From Paenibacillus sp. FSL H8-0079 (GTDB lineage: Bacteria > Bacillota > Bacilli > Paenibacillales > Paenibacillaceae), in NCBI RefSeq assembly GCF_037991315.1, contig NZ_CP150300.1, positions 5,394,001 to 5,458,000 of the forward strand: a DNA stretch of 64,000 nucleotides, in the 5' to 3' direction. A program made the translations under genes and the position numbers. Positions 25,455-33,890 of this stretch are shown one piece after another (within the stretch, counting starts at the first letter, position 1; every line of letters begins with the position of its first letter). The notes below the pieces were generated by a model. The model was given only the letters and a program-made list of their open reading frames with translations. It was not told the DNA's origin and did not search any database.

Positions 25455-25685
25455 TTAGAAGTGTGGGCTTTGGGGGGCAGCGTGGTGGGCGTTCCGGTGG
25501 CGGATCGTTCTTATGATCGCTGTTATCCCCAGATTTTATGAATTCCCCTCCTAAGGGGAAAATCCGGGGATAAAGGCGCAGTGTATGCTTACGATGTAGC
25601 TTTCTTTCAGAAAGCTTTTAGCTCCGCTTCTTCAGAATCGATTCCGCCCCCTCCACTACGTTGCTGCTCAATGAGACACTTCTAA
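25455..25685. repeat. MITE-like inverted-repeat element, copy 2
   Basis: Terminal repeats TTAGAAGTGT (25455-25464) and ACACTTCTAA (25676-25685) bound 231 bases. The core GATCGCTGTTATCCCCAG ... AAAATCCGGGGATAAAGGCG is nearly identical to copy 1, and the part CTTCTTCAGAATCGATTCCG matches copy 3. The ends differ from copy 1. Confidence 0.7.
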
Positions 25686-25731
25686 AACCGTAGGTAGTCA
25701 AATGATTAAGTAGTAAGGTAAAACAAGGGCT

Positions 25732-25765
25732 AAAGGCGCTATTCCTGGGGGAGTAGCGCCTTTTG
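25732..25765 (+). terminator. terminator-like hairpin downstream of copy 2
   Basis: AAAGGCGCTA (25732-25741) pairs with TAGCGCCTTT (25754-25763), followed by a short T run. It lies about 290 bases after GH53, with the repeat element in between, as if the element had separated gene and terminator. Confidence 0.55.
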
Positions 25766-25953
25766 GCGATGAAGTGTGTTGAACAGTTGAAGGTGCCATT
25801 TTGTAGTGTGGGAGGCGCTGCGATTGGCTGTTCCGAGCGGATCTTTCTTATGAGCTAGGCTGAATGCAGAATGGTTTTTTCACTTACATATGAATATAAT
25901 AAAATAAACATGCAGAACATCGGTTAGCTTATTTCAAGAGCGGGGGAATATGG

Positions 25954-26433
25954 ATGAGTTTTTTAAAAGGGATGGGTCAATTAGCTGGAGAAGTTACCGG
26001 GAAAGTATTGGGTGGCAGTGTGCGGGTTGTCGGTGAACTTGCGGGAAGTCCCTTTATCAAAGAAATCGGAAACGGCGTAGAGAAAGCTACGATTAACACA
26101 GGGAAAACCGTTGGACAACTGGCTAGCGGGACATATGATCTGGCGAATGGTGCGATTCGAAAAGATGATACCGCCATAGACGCGGGGCTTGCTGATATTG
26201 GAGGTGCCGTAACCAATACTGCAAAAGGTGTAGCGATATCAGCCAAGTATGTCTATAAAGGTGGTAAGGATGTCGTCGTGGGCTTGAAAGAGGAAGATAA
26301 GGACAGAGTCAAGCTTGGCGCCAAGAATCTTTTAGCTGCCGCTGCGGTGACAACACTCGCTGTAGGTGTGATTGATGCAGTTGATGGGGTTGAAGGTGTG
26401 GATACGGCAGAATCTGGATTAGATCATCAATAA
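25954..26433 (+). CDS. hypothetical Gly/Ala-rich protein
   Basis: 159 residues with a GGGGG ribosome site. Rich in Gly, Ala and Val, with periodic amphipathic stretches (GQLAGEVTGKVLGGSV..., VTNTAKGVAISAKYVYKGG) and an acidic C-terminus. One hydrophobic segment lies at about residues 127-142. No family is recognised with confidence. Its 3-prime end overlaps the convergent membrane-protein gene by 15 bases. Confidence 0.65.
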   Translation: MSFLKGMGQLAGEVTGKVLGGSVRVVGELAGSPFIKEIGNGVEKATINTGKTVGQLASGTYDLANGAIRKDDTAIDAGLADIGGAVTNTAKGVAISAKYVYKGGKDVVVGLKEEDKDRVKLGAKNLLAAAAVTTLAVGVIDAVDGVEGVDTAESGLDHQ

Positions 26434-26760
26434 CACGACGATAACCGCTGAAACACAGCCTAACAGGGCAACAAAAATATGTAGGCAACTAAATGAGATT
26501 TTTTCAATAAAAATCCGTTGTTTCTTCTGAATAAAGCACGAGTAGATGAGCACTGTAACCACAATCGGTAGATATAAATGAAGATCAGGGCCATCAGTAC
26601 TCGGTAATAGTTTATGAATAAATCCACCTATCGTCTCGTTGATGAGCATAAATCCATATATAATACCGATTACCGCTGAAACAGCAAACTGAAATATTGT
26701 CTGAACTACATCATTCTTCAAAAAGAACAAACCTCGTTTACGGTATAGGTCACTAACCAT
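26419..26760 (-). CDS. hypothetical membrane protein
   Basis: 113 residues from the ATG at 26760 (GAGGAGG 11 bases upstream; an in-frame ATG 22 codons earlier lacks one). Three membrane segments are predicted (about 20-42, 58-78 and 90-113). No family is recognised. Convergent with the Gly/Ala-rich gene. Confidence 0.6.
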   Translation of the reverse strand: MVSDLYRKRGLFFLKNDVVQTIFQFAVSAVIGIIYGFMLINETIGGFIHKLLPSTDGPDLHLYLPIVVTVLIYSCFIQKKQRIFIEKISFSCLHIFVALLGCVSAVIVVLLMI

Positions 26761-26881
26761 AATATATGTTGCCTCCTCGTTTTTTTTGATTACTCTCTTA
26801 TGATTACTGCTCCTGTATTTTACCATAACGTCGATCAGTTGCCTTTTTAATTTTTACCGACTTATCGCTCCCCCACAAACG

Positions 26882-26917
26882 AAAAATGGCCCTGTCCACC
26901 TCATTGGCGGACAGGGC
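26882..26917 (-). terminator. terminator of rarD
   Basis: GCCCTGTCC (26889-26897) pairs with GGACAGGGC (26909-26917), with a T5 tract on the minus strand. It is 34 bases past the rarD stop. Confidence 0.85.
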
Positions 26918-26950
26918 ATTTATGGCGATACTAGCAGAATATCGCTCTAT

Positions 26951-27829
26951 TCAGCTTACCTTGGCAAGTCTCGTAGCACGTATCGATGCGGTAGCGTATA
27001 CGATAAGCGCTGTCCAGATCAGCGCGAAACCAACGAGAAGAACTGGCGAGACTGTTTCCTTGAACACGAACACACTCAGGATCAGCATTATCGTCGGCCC
27101 GATATATTGCACGAAGCCGAGCGTGGACAACGACATCCGAGCAGCTGCCCGTGCAAAGAAAAGCAACGGCAACGCCGTCACCACGCCGGCTAGAAGTAAT
27201 TCGAAGAACATGGGCGCAGGCAACGTCCATGCTGTTGCTTTTCCCACGATGGCCAAGTAGATCCAGTATCCGAGTGCGATGGGAAGAACTACAGCTGTCT
27301 CCGAAAACAAGCCCACAGAAGCGTCTTGCTTGATCTTCTTCTTTGCCAGACCGTACAAGCCAAATGACACGGCCAGCGATATCGCAACCCATGGGAAACG
27401 CCCATAGTCGATAGCGATGATAAGCACCGCAACACCAGCAATGGCAATCGCGAGCCATTGGCCACGGTTTGGCTTTTCATGAAGGAAGACAACCGCCAGT
27501 AGCACGTTCAGCAACGGATTCAAATAATAGCCCAGACTTGTCTCAACGACATGACCATTGTTAACTGCCCAGATGAAGATCAGCCAATTAATGGCGATCA
27601 ACAGTCCGCTAGCTGTGAGAGATAACAAGAGCGAACGGTCAGCCACAATCCGTTTCATGTCCCCCCAGCGGCGCTGGACGGCAACGAGAATACCCATGAA
27701 GACAAACGACCAGACAACCCGATGCGACAGAATCTCGCCTGCCGGTACATTTTCAAACAACTTCCAATACAGCGGGAGAACCCCCCACATGATATACGCA
27801 ATGATTGCGTTGATTAACCCATTGTTCAT
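26951..27829 (-). CDS. rarD: EamA-family transporter RarD
   Basis: 292 residues from the ATG at 27829, with GAGGGG upstream. Ten membrane segments in two EamA repeats are predicted, with the RarD-type opening YIMWGVLPLYWKLFENVPAGEILSHR split over the first helix and loop. RarD proteins are drug/metabolite-superfamily exporters; substrate is unknown. A terminator follows. Confidence 0.92.
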   Translation of the reverse strand: MNNGLINAIIAYIMWGVLPLYWKLFENVPAGEILSHRVVWSFVFMGILVAVQRRWGDMKRIVADRSLLLSLTASGLLIAINWLIFIWAVNNGHVVETSLGYYLNPLLNVLLAVVFLHEKPNRGQWLAIAIAGVAVLIIAIDYGRFPWVAISLAVSFGLYGLAKKKIKQDASVGLFSETAVVLPIALGYWIYLAIVGKATAWTLPAPMFFELLLAGVVTALPLLFFARAAARMSLSTLGFVQYIGPTIMLILSVFVFKETVSPVLLVGFALIWTALIVYATASIRATRLAKVS

Positions 27830-27909
27830 AACTTTTCCCCTCTTAACGCTCTGATGTCTCAACGGATTATACGCCTCGATCCTCGTTTAAGTAAAGGGAC
27901 GCTATTTGT

Positions 27910-28839
27910 TTAAAGCATTTTTTTCATCTCATAGTACTCGGCTTTTGTCTCATCGCCGCGCTCCCTATAAAACTGAATCAGAATATTCAGTGCATTGTCA
28001 AACTTTATCTCATAAGGTTGCTGTATACTTAACGTCCATGAATAAGGCCTATTTTCAAATAACATGCCTTTGTACACTTCCACAAGCTGCTCGAGGCTTT
28101 CCATTTTACTCTTATCTTCATTATAACGTTCATTGAAGTAATCGAACTCCAACAAATCGACTTTCATGTCTTCGAGGTTGAGACTAATATTTCCGAGTCT
28201 GCTCTTGAGCAAATGATGGATTCCAAACGCGTCGAATCGCTTCTTTAAGTTATATTGTGTCGTATATAAGTTCGCATAACCTTTATCCATTACCAAATCC
28301 GGCCATAAGTCATTAATGATTCGTTCTCTAGGCACGGACTTGCCGTTCATGCATAACAAATAGGCGAAGAGCTCTTCTGTTTTTTTGGTTCTCCAATTGT
28401 CGTCTATCACTTTCCCGTTTATAGATACGGCAAAATCACCAAAACACTTTATCTCGACTTGGTGCCCCATAGTGCTTTTACTTCTAATCTTCTTTATTTT
28501 TTCCACTGTGACATAAAGCTGTTCGAATTTCACCGGCTTAACGAGGAAATCCAATGCCTTTGTTTCAAGCGTGTCTGTCACATAGGCATGGTGAGCCGAT
28601 GTAAAAACAAAATCCATATCCGGTCTTTTTTTGAACATCATCCCGAGCAAGGCTATGCCATCGATCTCTGGCATTTCGATATCCAGAAAAGCGAGGTCAG
28701 GCTGTATTCTGCTCATTTCATCCAAAGCTATTGCAGGATCTTCATACATGGCAACAACTTCGACACCCGTAATTTTCTCCAACTTGCTTTTCAAGTTCCG
28801 CAGCGCATAATATTCGTCGTCTACAATAATAACTCTCAT
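27910..28839 (-). CDS. response regulator with winged-helix and BTAD (SARP-like) output
   Basis: 309 residues. A receiver domain (1-120) has D8/D9 in IIVDDE, phosphoacceptor in LAFLDIEMP (about D53) and Lys in FLVKPVK. The middle (about 140-215) is a winged-helix segment with INGKVID and RTKKTEELFAYLLCMN, and the C-terminal part (about 215-309) is a bacterial transcriptional activation domain like SARP regulators. The ATG overlaps the kinase stop by 4 bases (ATGA). Base composition by eye is AT-richer than the neighbours. Targets are unknown; no transporter or enzyme gene is co-oriented in the operon. Confidence 0.9.
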   Translation of the reverse strand: MRVIIVDDEYYALRNLKSKLEKITGVEVVAMYEDPAIALDEMSRIQPDLAFLDIEMPEIDGIALLGMMFKKRPDMDFVFTSAHHAYVTDTLETKALDFLVKPVKFEQLYVTVEKIKKIRSKSTMGHQVEIKCFGDFAVSINGKVIDDNWRTKKTEELFAYLLCMNGKSVPRERIINDLWPDLVMDKGYANLYTTQYNLKKRFDAFGIHHLLKSRLGNISLNLEDMKVDLLEFDYFNERYNEDKSKMESLEQLVEVYKGMLFENRPYSWTLSIQQPYEIKFDNALNILIQFYRERGDETKAEYYEMKKML

Positions 28840-30659
28840 GGCTGCTCCTTAATGGGTATATGAAAATGAACCGCAGTTCCTTTACCCTTCTCGCTGACGA
28901 TTTGAAGCTGTGTTCCATACTCGGCCTTAAGCCTCGCGTTTATACTGGCAAGCCCAATACCCTTGCCTTTCGAGTATTCAAGCAGGTTATGTTGGTCCGC
29001 GTCTTCAATGCCGACACCGTCGTCTTCTACCGATATGAAGTAGCTCTGTTCAAGCTTTTTAATCCTGATCTTGACTGTTCCTGCAATGTTCCTTTTACGT
29101 ATCCCATGTCTTATCGCATTCTCTACCAAGGGTTGAATAACGAAGCGCGGTACCTTCAACTGAATGTCTGAATCAATGTTATAGTGGATACCTATTTTTC
29201 CTGGGAACCTGGCTTGCTCAATGCGAACATAAAACTTGATTGCATCCAGCTCCTCATCGATAGAAATATATCTCTCCGAATTGCTGTAATCGAATATATT
29301 CCTGAGATAATGGGATAAATCGTTGACCAAGCTTCCCGCTTTTTCTTGGTTTTCAACAATAACTCCTTCGATCACGTTCAACGTATTGTGAATAAAATGT
29401 GGGTCCATCTGCGCTCGTATAAAAGCAAGCTCAAACTGCCTGGATTGTATTTCGGAATTTTCAAACAATGTTTGATTGTATTTCTTCTCTTCATCTAGAC
29501 TATTGATGATTTCTGCGAGAGATAAGGAAAAAGCAATAGCCGACACACTAGAAAGAAAAAATATGTAATATACCATAATGTAACTTTGAGGTATTGCTCC
29601 GAAAGACATCATATAAAACAGAACTACCGACACAAAGCACAGGAGCCATGCAGCTATGAGTTGTGGTGAACGCAAGTTTTTGCGTCTGATTCCTCTAATC
29701 ATAATTATAAAGTACAATACAAACATCATAGCAGATGCGATTGCACCCAGTCCCCCCAACTCTTTACTGATGAAAAAAAAGATCAATAGAGTAATGGGGA
29801 AGCAAATGATGAGCACCTTCAAACAAGAATCGATCATGGGAAACTTGGTTTCAGTCTGAAAAATCGCTCTAATGAAAATTGCTATGGAAAGCGACATGAG
29901 AATACCGAACCCTGTGGAATATTCCGCAAGCAGGTAAACGTATTTGAAGCCCGTGATATTTATAAGTCCGGCTGTCGCTATGTTCCACAACAAAGTAGTG
30001 AATACATAGAAACAGGATTTTAAAAACGTTTTGTTTTTTATGGATAATCCCATGATTAGATTATAAAAAAACAATGCCAGCAAAACGCCGAATAAGATGC
30101 CACTCGCCCAGACGTTTATCATACTTGTCTTTCTAAAAAGTTCATCATTTACAATTTGTACAATAAAGTTCTGTCCGTATAACGACTGGCTTGTCATGTA
30201 TATGTACTGATTAGGATCAAAATGAAGCGGAATTTTGATTGCTGGGTAGACATAATCGATCTCATCCGAATGGCTCTTATATGCGTACCCGAAATGCTTT
30301 GTTATGTAATCGTTACTTGTCGGGAGGTACAACGTTACATCTTCAAACAGAGGGTTGTTTATTGTGAGGTAATTCAATTCATCCGCGTCATATTGGTTTA
30401 TTTTTATTTTGAACCATAAGCGAACCGGAGAATAGCCAACTTTGGAATAGTTTCCAGGTAAAGCTGCGAATTGATCGCTGACTTTAACATCGGACAAGGT
30501 CATGTTTCCTGATTTGTCCCGTAGAACTTCCATACGGATATCATCTTTAGATTTGTTCACATCCTGAAAGTAAACGACGAAAACGAATCCGGTACAAAGT
30601 GATATCGCTAAAAAAATAGTTATTACTTTCATTCTAAATATAATGGATTCTGATCTCAT
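28836..30659 (-). CDS. 7TMR-DISM sensor histidine kinase
   Basis: 607 residues from the ATG at 30659 (GGGGAG seven bases upstream; an ATG two codons earlier is too close). One N-terminal membrane segment, an extracellular 7TMR-DISM-type beta domain (about 45-185), then seven membrane helices (about 190-385). The kinase region follows with QMDPHFIHNTLNVIEG carrying the phospho-His, and ATPase motifs EDDGVGIED and GKGIGLASINARL. The extracellular domain of this family usually binds carbohydrate-like ligands. Forms a two-gene unit with the BTAD regulator. Confidence 0.92.
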   Translation of the reverse strand: MRSESIIFRMKVITIFLAISLCTGFVFVVYFQDVNKSKDDIRMEVLRDKSGNMTLSDVKVSDQFAALPGNYSKVGYSPVRLWFKIKINQYDADELNYLTINNPLFEDVTLYLPTSNDYITKHFGYAYKSHSDEIDYVYPAIKIPLHFDPNQYIYMTSQSLYGQNFIVQIVNDELFRKTSMINVWASGILFGVLLALFFYNLIMGLSIKNKTFLKSCFYVFTTLLWNIATAGLINITGFKYVYLLAEYSTGFGILMSLSIAIFIRAIFQTETKFPMIDSCLKVLIICFPITLLIFFFISKELGGLGAIASAMMFVLYFIIMIRGIRRKNLRSPQLIAAWLLCFVSVVLFYMMSFGAIPQSYIMVYYIFFLSSVSAIAFSLSLAEIINSLDEEKKYNQTLFENSEIQSRQFELAFIRAQMDPHFIHNTLNVIEGVIVENQEKAGSLVNDLSHYLRNIFDYSNSERYISIDEELDAIKFYVRIEQARFPGKIGIHYNIDSDIQLKVPRFVIQPLVENAIRHGIRKRNIAGTVKIRIKKLEQSYFISVEDDGVGIEDADQHNLLEYSKGKGIGLASINARLKAEYGTQLQIVSEKGKGTAVHFHIPIKEQP

Positions 30660-30813
30660 TAACATACTCCCCAGTAAACTCGAACGTTGTCGACTCTTGG
30701 AGTAATTTTACCATGGTTCCGTCCATCCTTCAAAAAGATTATATAACTTTGGTTGTCGTATTTAATTGGGACACATGAATTCGACTCTTACTAGACGCTA
30801 TTCGATAACACAC

Positions 30814-30857
30814 AAAAAAACGAACACCGATCTGTGGAGATCAGCGTCCGTTTTTTT
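30814..30857 (-). terminator. terminator after the NmrA-like gene
   Basis: An imperfect stem, 30820-30833 with 30838-30851, is flanked by A7 and T7 tracts, so it could work in both directions. It ends the NmrA-like transcript. Confidence 0.75.
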
Positions 30858-30882
30858 GTTCAATATTATGATTTGAAAGATA

Positions 30883-31527
30883 TTACTTCGCTTCGCCAAC
30901 AACGGTAAAGCGCTCATTTTTGTGTTGGGGGTTCTCGATCTCGTCAACCAAAGCAATCGCATAGTCAGCATAACTGATGTAGCTGTTGCCTTCACTGTTG
31001 ACCAGAAGAACATCATTGCCTGCTTGATATTTACCTGTGCGTACGCCTTCCGGATTGAAGAATCCAGCTGGGCTCAGGAATGTCCATTGAATACCAGAGG
31101 ATGCTTGCAGATCCTGCAAGTTTTGGCCTTGGTTCGTTGCTGTCGCTTTGTAAGCATCAGGGAATCCTGGGGATTCAAAGACACGTAATGTCTTGGACTC
31201 GTCTGTGAACAGGCTTCCTGCTCCACCCACGACGATCAAACGAGTGTTTGGTGCATCCTTCAGGATGTTGATTAACGCTTGTCCCACTTCCACATGCAGG
31301 TTTTCTTTACCCGCTGGAGCACCAAAAGCATTTACAACTACATCGAACGCCTTAAGATCTTCAGCTGTAAGATCGAATACATCTTTCTCCAGCGTATTCA
31401 GACTTTTATCTTCCAATTTGGATGCATTACGAACGATCGCTGTTACTTTATGCCCTCTGTCTGCCGCTTCTTTCAAAATTACACTTCCTGCTTTGCCTGT
31501 TGCACCAATGATTGCAATGTTCATCAT
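30883..31527 (-). CDS. NAD(P)-binding NmrA/SDR-like protein
   Basis: 214 residues. The N-terminal IAIIGATGKAGS is a Rossmann dinucleotide motif with the atypical-SDR pattern GATGxxG. The body follows the YwnB/NmrA group, NAD(P)H-binding quinone-reductase-like or sensor proteins. Substrate unknown. AAAGGAG precedes two consecutive ATGs, so either may start. A strong palindromic operator lies 45-70 bases upstream, suggesting a dedicated repressor. Confidence 0.88.
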   Translation of the reverse strand: MMNIAIIGATGKAGSVILKEAADRGHKVTAIVRNASKLEDKSLNTLEKDVFDLTAEDLKAFDVVVNAFGAPAGKENLHVEVGQALINILKDAPNTRLIVVGGAGSLFTDESKTLRVFESPGFPDAYKATATNQGQNLQDLQASSGIQWTFLSPAGFFNPEGVRTGKYQAGNDVLLVNSEGNSYISYADYAIALVDEIENPQHKNERFTVVGEAK

Positions 31528-31573
31528 GATCTCTCCTTTAAATTATCGATATTGTTTATGTTCAAACCTTATA

Positions 31574-31598
31574 TTGTAACTATAGTTGTTACAACTAT
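31574..31598. promoter_or_regulatory. overlapping palindromic operator upstream of the NmrA-like gene
   Basis: TTGTAAC-N7-GTTACAA (31574-31594) and the 17-base palindrome ATAGTTGT-T-ACAACTAT (31582-31598) overlap. The pattern is like HxlR/MarR-family operators that often govern quinone- or aldehyde-responsive NAD(P)H enzymes. The repressor is not encoded nearby. Confidence 0.6.
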
Positions 31599-31748
31599 TT
31601 TTGTCAACCATGTAACATTCCATAAACATAAAAAAGCCCCTGATATCATGCCCGTGCTAAACGGATACAATTCAGAGGCTATCTATTAAAGGGACTGCAA
31701 CTGCTTTATTTTAGATCATCATCAGAAACCGCTATACAACTCAGTCTC

Positions 31749-32105
31749 TTAACAATCTTTATCTGGTACGCCCGCTTCTTCCTTCGTACGGAAAGAAGAT
31801 CCACAGCCACAAGTCGCTACCGCGTTCGGATTATGGATGGTGAACCCACCCGTCATACCGGACTCTTCAAAATCAATTTCGAGACCATCCAGGTATTTCA
31901 GGTTTTCTTTCTCGACTACAACCTTCATACTCTGAATATCCATATACAGGTCCTCATCGGACTCTTTATCGTCAAAGCCCATGGCGTACGAAAATCCGGT
32001 ACAACCGCCCGGTGCTACGCCAAGACGCAGGAACATACCAGGTGTCTCTTGCTGTGCAAGCATCTCTTTCAATCTGTCAGCAGCCGTTTCGCTGATGTTA
32101 ATCAT
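31749..32105 (-). CDS. erpA: A-type iron-sulfur carrier (ErpA/YutM-like)
   Basis: 118 residues. Cys35 in GGCTGF and Cys99/Cys101 in TCGCGSSF are the three cluster ligands of A-type carriers. It delivers Fe-S clusters to apo-enzymes in the cytoplasm. The C-terminal tail has an extra Cys118. GGAG lies upstream of the ATG. YutM is the Bacillus counterpart, and its neighbourhood with YutI, YutJ and YuzB is preserved. Confidence 0.92.
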   Translation of the reverse strand: MINISETAADRLKEMLAQQETPGMFLRLGVAPGGCTGFSYAMGFDDKESDEDLYMDIQSMKVVVEKENLKYLDGLEIDFEESGMTGGFTIHNPNAVATCGCGSSFRTKEEAGVPDKDC

Positions 32106-32549
32106 GCCAGGTCACTCTCCTTTTCATTAACTCTTCTTTAAATTATACTCCACCCCGTCAAGGGTCTCAAGTCATGTTTGCCTCTTTCCGCGTTCCCCCT
32201 GAACTCCTTTTTCTTCCCAGTGTATTGAACCCCCGCGACACGAGGTTTATAATGAATAGGTGGTCGCACTGAAATGTCGATATTTTGTCATGACTTATTC
32301 AGACGATGGTCATAATTGGAGTTGTAATTTTTTTCACATTTCGAGACTGTTACGCAGTCCCCAATGCATATATGAGTCAACAGACTCCATTTTTTGAAAA
32401 AATTTAGCTTTCATATGCAGCACACGCTGCACCGGGTAAATAAGAGTTAGTCCAATAAGAAAGCGGCAGATGACCGCATCTTTGCTATGTAGTTCTGTAT
32501 GCAGATCCTACACACAACTCAATTCCGGTTAAGAACAGGAGGAAACAGT
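32106..32549. other. divergent region and long leader of mqnE
   Basis: About 440 bases without a gene. It contains the mqnE promoter (listed separately), which would give a leader of nearly 290 bases. The leader includes GAGTCAACAGACTCC near 32373-32387, a small hairpin, but no riboswitch that I recognise. Confidence 0.45.
32225..32253 (+). promoter_or_regulatory. sigma-A promoter for mqnE
   Basis: TTGAAC (32225-32230), 17-base spacer, TATAAT (32248-32253). Confidence 0.75.
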
Positions 32550-33656
32550 ATGTCTACATTGGTAACACCGTTCACAGACAAAAGAATGGCTGAAATCGTT
32601 GAGAAAGTGCAGAACGGCGTAAGGCTGAGCGTAGAAGACGGCGTATATCTGTATGAAACAGATGATCTGCTGACTTTGGGCCAGTTGGCCAATGAGGCCA
32701 ACCTGCGGAAGAATGGTAAGAAAGTGTATTTCATCGAAAACATGAGTCTTTACTTTACGAACGTATGTGAAGCCCGCTGCGCTTTTTGTAATTTCCGCAA
32801 AGACCAGGGTGAAGATGGTTCTTATACGTTGTCCGGTCAGGAAATGATTGATTATGTGGAACAGCATATTCATCCAGGCGTACGAGAGTTCCATATTGTA
32901 GGCGGACATAATAACCATGTTCCTTTTCAGTATTATGTCGATTCCCTGCGTGCTTTAAACGAGAAATATCCGGATGTTACGCTGAAAGCCTACACGGCAG
33001 CCGAGATCGATTTCTTCACTCGCATCAGCGGACTCAGTATTAAGGAAGTTCTACAGGAGCTGCAAAAAGCGGGTTTGAAAACATTGACTGGCGGCGGCGC
33101 TGAGATTTTGTCGGATGAATATCGCAAAAAAATGCGTGTGGACAAAGCGAACGTGGATCGTTATCTTGAGGTGCACCGCACAGCTCATAACCTGGGCATG
33201 CGTACACATACTACGATGTTGTATGGATCGATTGAATCCTATGAGGACCGCGTTAACCATATGGCGCAGATTCGTGAATTGCAAGACGAGACGAACGGAT
33301 TCATGGTCTTTATCCCGCTTTCCATGCAGCCAAAAAGTAAAAACGCGAGCATTATGCGTCGTAACTCGGCCTATGAAGATCTCAAAACAATTGCGATCAG
33401 CCGTTTGATGCTGGATAACATTGATCATATCAAAGCCTACTTCATTAACATCGGTCCTCAGTTGGCTCAAGTCGCCCTTGGATTCGGTGCTTCGGATGCA
33501 CACGGCACGATTGTTCGCGAACGGATTAGTCATGCAGCAGGTGCACTAACGCCTGAAGGCCTCACCCGTAAAGAGCTCATATGGCTAATTAAGGGTGCAG
33601 GACGCATTCCGGTAGAACGTGATACGTTCTACAATGAAATTCAAGTGTACGAATAG
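32550..33656 (+). CDS. mqnE: aminodeoxyfutalosine synthase MqnE
   Basis: 368 residues from the ATG at 32550, with AGGAGG upstream. The radical-SAM cluster motif CEARCAFC (C73, C77, C80) lies just after ENMSLYFTN. The family converts chorismate-derived 3-enolpyruvylbenzoate with SAM to aminodeoxyfutalosine, a step of the futalosine route to menaquinone. The GGHNNHVPFQYY and FIPLSMQPK segments are typical of MqnE rather than MqnC. Standing alone here, other mqn genes must lie elsewhere. Confidence 0.94.
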   Translation: MSTLVTPFTDKRMAEIVEKVQNGVRLSVEDGVYLYETDDLLTLGQLANEANLRKNGKKVYFIENMSLYFTNVCEARCAFCNFRKDQGEDGSYTLSGQEMIDYVEQHIHPGVREFHIVGGHNNHVPFQYYVDSLRALNEKYPDVTLKAYTAAEIDFFTRISGLSIKEVLQELQKAGLKTLTGGGAEILSDEYRKKMRVDKANVDRYLEVHRTAHNLGMRTHTTMLYGSIESYEDRVNHMAQIRELQDETNGFMVFIPLSMQPKSKNASIMRRNSAYEDLKTIAISRLMLDNIDHIKAYFINIGPQLAQVALGFGASDAHGTIVRERISHAAGALTPEGLTRKELIWLIKGAGRIPVERDTFYNEIQVYE

Positions 33657-33809
33657 TATATTAGCAGCATCTAAAACTAATATTGCACAGCATCACTCCA
33701 GGACGCTACTTTCATTATAGGGAGACGTTTGAATTCGAGTGGTGCCAACTGCTGAAGTATACCTTCAATTTTCAATTCCTATTTTTCATTTATTCAAATC
33801 CAAACAAAA

Positions 33810-33839
33810 GGAGCAGCTATGTTATTACATAGCTGCTCC
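33810..33839. promoter_or_regulatory. perfect 12-base hairpin upstream of yutJ
   Basis: GGAGCAGCTATG (33810-33821) pairs perfectly with CATAGCTGCTCC (33828-33839) around a 6-base loop. A T-rich tract follows on the minus strand (CTTTTGTTTG), but not on the plus strand. It contains an in-frame alternative start of yutJ at 33819 together with its GGAG. Confidence 0.6.
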
Positions 33840-33890
33840 ACAGGTTACAGCCCCATTTCAGTGGGACTGATGCAGAAAGGAAGCCGAGTC

